Assembly (NCBI GenBank): GCA_021234155.1
Contig: JAJEKV010000286.1
Coordinates: forward strand, 64,001-128,000
Reading direction: 5' to 3'
Source: Isoetes taiwanensis
Lineage: Eukaryota; Streptophyta; Lycopodiopsida; Isoetales; Isoetaceae
DNA: 64,000 nt
Position numbers and translations under genes: made by a program. Under the pieces are notes generated by a model, which was not told the origin of the DNA, ran no database searches, and saw only the letters and a program-made list of their open reading frames with translations. This document shows, piece by piece, positions 59,656 to 64,000 of this stretch (its first letter is position 1; each line of letters starts with the position of its first letter).

Positions 59656-59740
59656 GGATCACACCTCTGAGATTCCCAATCTAGGATAAATTAAATTGAA
59701 TTAAATTGATTTTTATCGTCCACGAAGGATCCCACCTCTG
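59656..59740 (-). mobile_element. very short LINE insertion with target-site duplication
   Basis: GGATCACACCTCTG (59656-59669) and GGATCCCACCTCTG (59727-59740) differ at one base. The 57 bp between them read, on the minus strand, TTCGTGGACGATAAAAAT and then TTAAT/TCAAT repeats. This is the same 3' end as the LINE at 20888, so the insertion is a LINE truncated to its last ~20 bp plus tail. Confidence 0.6.
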
Positions 59741-59962
59741 TTAGATGTATCTAGTAGCTCAAATAGATGTATTAAGTAGTGCATTTTTCAATAGTTCTCT
59801 TTATCTCCTGCATTCAATATTTTATGGAATTTTATGTTGCCAATACTCTATGCCTCTTGGCCACTTCACAGAAGACGAATGAGTATGTAGTTTACTGTGG
59901 GGTCTTATTTTTCCTTCTTGTCAGTCACCTTTATAATTAGGTGTATCTTAGTTTAAAAGGAT

Positions 59963-60555
59963 GTGTTAGTTCTGTACGTCCAGGACTCTAGGTACAGGAC
60001 TATTCCTGAGTACCACGGAGCAGGGTAGGAACAAGGGACCAGACCAAGCGTCGGGTAGTAGACCCACGCCCCCGCCGAAACCCACGCAGAAGTCCATGCC
60101 TTAGTCAAAGAAGAGACCCAGAACGGACAAATGACGACCTCTGTGAAGGGTGGCCCTAATTCAGCGGGATTCCAGGCACTAATGCAGGCACTACCAGATT
60201 CCCTGAAATTATGCGAAGATCCAGGAGTTAGTGACCGAGATCTGTCATCTACCTATTTTGGGTCTGAGACCATTGTACTATGTATATGAGTAGAGATAGA
60301 TTTTGAGTTTTTAGATGAGATCTCAACCTTGTCTCGATTGTTTTTCTCTCGCGTGACGAGAGTTCATGTACTCAGATTGATATCAAGGAAGCTATATTTG
60401 CTGCATATTATCTCTTTCAGTTCTGTTCTCTCTTTTTTTTTTGTTCTGTTCTCTTGCAAAATCCCGCGTGACATCCAGCTTGGATTTCCTTGCTTGATCC
60501 AAGAATCCTCATAAAGAGCTGTCTTGTAGGTGATCCCGGACCCAGATCCTAAACA
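59963..60555 (+). mobile_element. probable LTR of the gag-only remnant
   Basis: About 593 bp from TGTTAG to CTAAACA, imperfect inverted termini, with a TATA-like TATGTATATG near 60277. No second copy lies in the window. The 5' edge is chosen by the TG and is uncertain. Confidence 0.5.
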
Positions 60556-60556
60556 C

Positions 60557-60575
60557 TGTCGCCATTGCCGGATCT
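60557..60575 (+). other. tRNA-Asp-like primer binding site
   Basis: TGTCGCCATTGCCGGATCT resembles the TGGCGCCGTTGCCGGGGA site known from plant Athila/Tat elements, one base after the proposed LTR end and 24 bp before the gag ATG. Confidence 0.6.
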
Positions 60576-60599
60576 TAGTTCTCCTTCTTTCCCTCCAAG

Positions 60600-62150
60600 A
60601 TGTCTGCTCGTGCTTTTACTCTCGAGGAACTCCTTAGCCAAACTGCGGCTCGGTTGGAACGCCATCAGCGCCGTGAAGCCGCTCGTGAAATGTATGATCC
60701 TGATTATGACATAGAAGGAGGCCGTGTCCGCTCACACGCTCAGTCAGCACCGCCTACCCTCGTGTTACTTCCAGACCGGGATCCCCCTTGTTTGCAGGCA
60801 CTATTCTCAACCACAATCGCCCCATCATACCACAGTAAATCCTACTCCTCATTATTTTCAAACTCCAGACAACACTTATATTCATATCCCTTCTGGCCAC
60901 ACTCCTTTGCCTTCGCAACCGTCTTCTCCTCAGCAAGGTATGAGCTATCCTCATGTCTCTCTTGGCCTCCCTCATGTTCATGAATTTCAGTCTTCCCCCC
61001 TTTCAACAATCGGTTCCAGTTACAACATTACTGATCTTAAATTAAACGAGGAGGGCACCCAAGGCCCTTTGCCCACGGATGCCCCTCTCTCTAGACCTCA
61101 TGATTTCAAGGTTCCCATGCCACCATCCCAGCCCATGGCTGTACCTCAAGGCTATATTCCCACTTATGCTCCACCACTTTACATGCAAGTTTAGGTTCTG
61201 TCACCCATTCAAAATCTCAAGCTCACATTTCCAATTTTTGGGAATGCCAAGGGGAAGCCCATTGATCAAAGTGCTCAAGCTCACATAGAGGAATTTGAAG
61301 CCTTGGCTATTCTGAATGGCCATTCTCAGCCTCAACTTAAGTTCCACATTTTCTCCACCACGCCGCGGGAAGCACCTCATCAATGACTCATGGCCATCAC
61401 TGGAAACAAAATTGGCATGAGATGAAGACTGCCTTTCTATCTCATTATGGAACCACGGATGATGATCAACAACTTTTGAAGCAGCTTAATGATCTCCAGC
61501 AGCCAACCCATGGAGTCTGCCCGTGACTTTGCGGATCGTCTCCACATTCTTGTCAGCAAGCTTAAAGAGTATCCCACGTAGAGCCAGATTCTCATTTGGT
61601 TTCTGCAGGGTCTCCCTCTTGCGATTCGTCTTATGACAGAGTATTTGTGCCCCAAGACCTTGGAGCAAGCCATTGAGTTGGTGAATCATTCTATCAATGT
61701 GTCTTCCCGTGGTGTCCCCCTCACGGAGCTTCCCTTCATGCCTCCTGTCATGGTTCCTCAAAATGCCGTCCAATCTCACCAGTCTGCTCCTCCTCAACCA
61801 GTCAGATTTGGTGTCATATCTGCAAGTATCAAGGTCATCTTGCAAATGAGTGTAATTCTACCAATGATCCTCCTCACTATAAGCGTTGCAACATGTGTAA
61901 TCACTCTACTGAAGAATGTACCCGTGCTCATCCTACACCTTTCAAGCAAAAGATGGTCTTTCAGGTTCAAACCACGCCTCCATATTCACAACAGCCATCA
62001 TATCTGCCATAACAATATCAACCGTCTCAAGAACCTCAACAATCTAGGGGTCCAAGTTCACGCCCTCCTTTCGATCCTTCAAAGCCCAGTGTTATCATTG
62101 GGCATAAAAAAAATAAAAAATAAACACAAGAACATAAATTTGCTTACAAG
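60600..62150 (+). pseudogene. decayed gag of a Ty3/Gypsy-type element
   Basis: Starts ATG at 60600 (MSARAFTLEELLSQ) with a coiled, charged N-terminus, changes frame near 60735, has an in-frame TAG at 61192-61194, then continues with capsid-like sequence (IQNLKLTFPIFGN, SARDFADRLHILVSKLKEYP) through further stops and shifts. A clear CCHC knuckle CHICKYQGHLANEC lies at 61812-61853; a second, CNMCNHSTEEC, is three residues short between Cys and His. No protease or RT follows. The gene would have encoded the particle protein and is inactive. Confidence 0.75.
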
Positions 62151-64000
62151 TATGATAAAGAATCACTTCAAACTTTGCAAGAACGCAGAAACGTTGCAAA
62201 GAAGCTCCAAAAATCAGAGCAAAAGGCTGAGAACTCGACAAAGGTCCTCTCAAAGAACTCCAACCGTCAGAACTACACCGTAACAGCCGTCAGAACTCCA
62301 CAAGAAGCTCAGAAACTCGTCAAAATACTCCACCGACCACTTGCAAGCAAGATTTGTCAGAATATAAGAAAATCTAACTAAAAAAACGAAAACAAAGTTG
62401 AGAATCACATGTAAACTACCCTAGTGCCTTCATAGAAGCAGGAGCGCCATCAAAAAACTCGCCAAAGCGCGCCAGCGCCTTCGAAAATGGCCTGGCGCCA
62501 TTCAGAATGCCATAGCCAGTTCGCGAAGGAGAAAGAGAAAATGTCGTCCAACTCTACTCTAAAGTTTTTTCCACATCAGCGCCGACTAGATGCCACGTAA
62601 AAAAAATGGCACCATACATTCACGTTGCAGGAAAGGCAGGGTGCCTTAAATTCTGCCTTCTTTGTTTCCGATACTACCTTGTTAAGCTTCTACTAACAGA
62701 AGTATAGCTTGTCCATATACAATGTTCCTTGCAATTTTATGCATCGTCCTCTTTTTTTCATCAAATGTGATTAACTATGCCGCTACACAACTGTTCTAGG
62801 TTTAATAACATCTTTGCTTGTTCCAATGATTATGATCGACAAAGTCTTTTAGTGCATTTTTGGGTTGCCCCTAGGGGGCAATCCCTTGTTTATGTGGGGT
62901 TTTGGCATCTTTGGGGTATATGCTAGCATATACCTGAAATATACGAAAAACTGCTTCAAACTCCCTATCGGCTGTAAATTCGCGGTCGCCCCTGTTGCTG
63001 GGCGGCCGCTGTGTAAACCGTCTGACCGGAAAATCGAGCTTGCCATATCCATGTCAGTGAAGGACTGGTCATTTGCGTGCCGGATTTATGCGATTTCCGA
63101 GCAAAACCATGGCGAACGAGCTTATATAGGTGGTCCTGTTATGGGTGCCGGATTTATGCGATTTTGGCTCATTATTCAATCACCTCCAAGCACTGGTAAG
63201 CACCCCTACCTTCCTCCTAATCATTTTGGCTTTTCCGGAATTTGAGGCAAAATCACTCATTTTTAGGTCAATTAGTCTCAAATGGTCAAAATCAAGAGCA
63301 AGCAAGTAATGTCTGCTATTCATCATCTTGACGAGGATATTATTGTGATTTGTAAAAACCTTACCCATAAGAGGAATGTGGTTGGAATACATTTCAGATA
63401 AAGATTATTATGTTACCCTTTGTGCTGTCATGGATCCTTTTTCCTTCATCCGACTTGTGATTTAACAAAGGACTCATTAGAAAGTGGAGTATAAGCGAGC
63501 TTGTGTTTCTTGATTTAGGTACATGCCTTGAAAGACCCTTTGTGATTGATTGCATTTCTATTTAAACCAAAAGAAGAACTGGGTATGTTGCTACTCTGGC
63601 GATGCAAATTCTTGCTCGAAAAGCATGAGATTGGTTTATGATTGTAACAAGCTTGTTTGGCAGCAATATCTGCTCTTGGTATGTGCATTTTGATAACTTC
63701 TTCAGCAAGATAAAGGAAAATGTGTTCTGATTTTACAATCAGAGATGACTTTGGAGAGTATAGCATACTACACTTACAACTGAGCCAAAACAGAAAATTG
63801 CACGTCCAATAGTGTTTTACCAATGGCATGACATACAATTCCAGATGAGACAAGATGGTTAAATGCTAAGAAAGATCTCAGTTGGACAGTGCATGCTTCA
63901 GAAATGGAACTTAGCTTGGCTTGTGCATAACCTCTTTCATTCTAGGCCAATTGTTGGTAAGCAGTAGAGCATAAAATACGTCTTTATATGCATAATCTAT
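62151..64000. other. unassigned DNA after the gag remnant
   Basis: A lysine-rich frame continues to about 62381 and may still be element sequence. Beyond that no gene was recognised; the 126-codon frame at 62865-63245 contains a palindrome and an 18-bp internal duplication (GCCGGATTTATGCGATTT at about 63079 and 63147) and has no known motif. No 3' LTR matching 59963 was found. Confidence 0.45.
62915..62934. repeat. perfect 20-bp palindrome
   Basis: GGTATATGCTAGCATATACC, with a second near-palindrome TTGCCCCTAGGGGGCAA about 45 bp upstream. Confidence 0.9.

Noticed and set aside
61633-62283. 216-codon frame as an intact gene
   Set aside because: It fuses gag sequence with out-of-frame translation; the zinc knuckle lies in another frame.
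62865-63245. 126-codon frame as a gene
   Set aside because: No motif, and it contains a palindrome and an internal duplication typical of non-coding DNA.

Overview
The window is a gene-poor, repeat-dense piece of a eukaryotic nuclear genome, almost certainly from a land plant. Evidence for a plant: a non-autonomous Gypsy element primed by initiator tRNA-Met, a Tat/Athila-like Ty3/Gypsy element with two RNase H domains, Helitron ends finishing in CTAG|T, a tRNA-derived SINE, an L1-like LINE fragment, and divergence between repeat copies that sits on CHG trinucleotides, the plant methylation context. The only host-like protein gene I can model resembles, from memory only, uncharacterised bryophyte and lycophyte proteins, so a non-seed plant is my guess.

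Layout. 0-3 kb: a SINE with perfect 14-bp target duplications (523-686), a 119-bp minisatellite (1489-1757) and a two-exon gene (2116-2934) with one frame break. 3-12.3 kb: AT-rich DNA with a Helitron 3' end on the minus strand at 6914 and local duplications. 12.3-15.6 kb: a decayed LTR, a minisatellite, a MITE-like element and hairpins. 15.6-21.4 kb: a second Helitron 3' end (20422) and a 5'-truncated LINE with a pentanucleotide tail. 21.4-29 kb: a T-rich non-coding mosaic of shuffled modules, including small CACC/GGTG hairpins and a nested palindrome next to a TATA box. 29-33.3 kb: duplicated non-coding units. 33.3-40 kb: a degenerate Gypsy element with ~1-kb LTRs whose archaeal-type RNase H lies between protease and reverse transcriptase, and whose integrase core is deleted.

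40-57 kb is the most informative part. A large non-coding LTR element (LARD-like; outer LTRs 41435-42852 and 55468-56961, 5-bp duplication ATTTT, tRNA-Met primer site, polypurine tract) inserted into host DNA. A segment of about 3.54 kb containing host flank, 5' LTR and leader is then present three times in tandem, joined at a 10-bp microhomology (AAAAGACAGA). The copies differ mostly at CAG/CTG/CCG and CpG sites, which looks more like base-calling error at methylated cytosines than mutation. The last 7 kb hold a 121-bp candidate mini-Helitron, a tiny LINE insertion, and a gag-only retrotransposon remnant with an LTR and a tRNA-Asp-like primer site.

No rRNA, tRNA, CRISPR array or bacterial operon is visible. 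Apart from the gene at 2116 and possibly one exon-like reading frame at 39982, the sequence is transposable elements and their debris.
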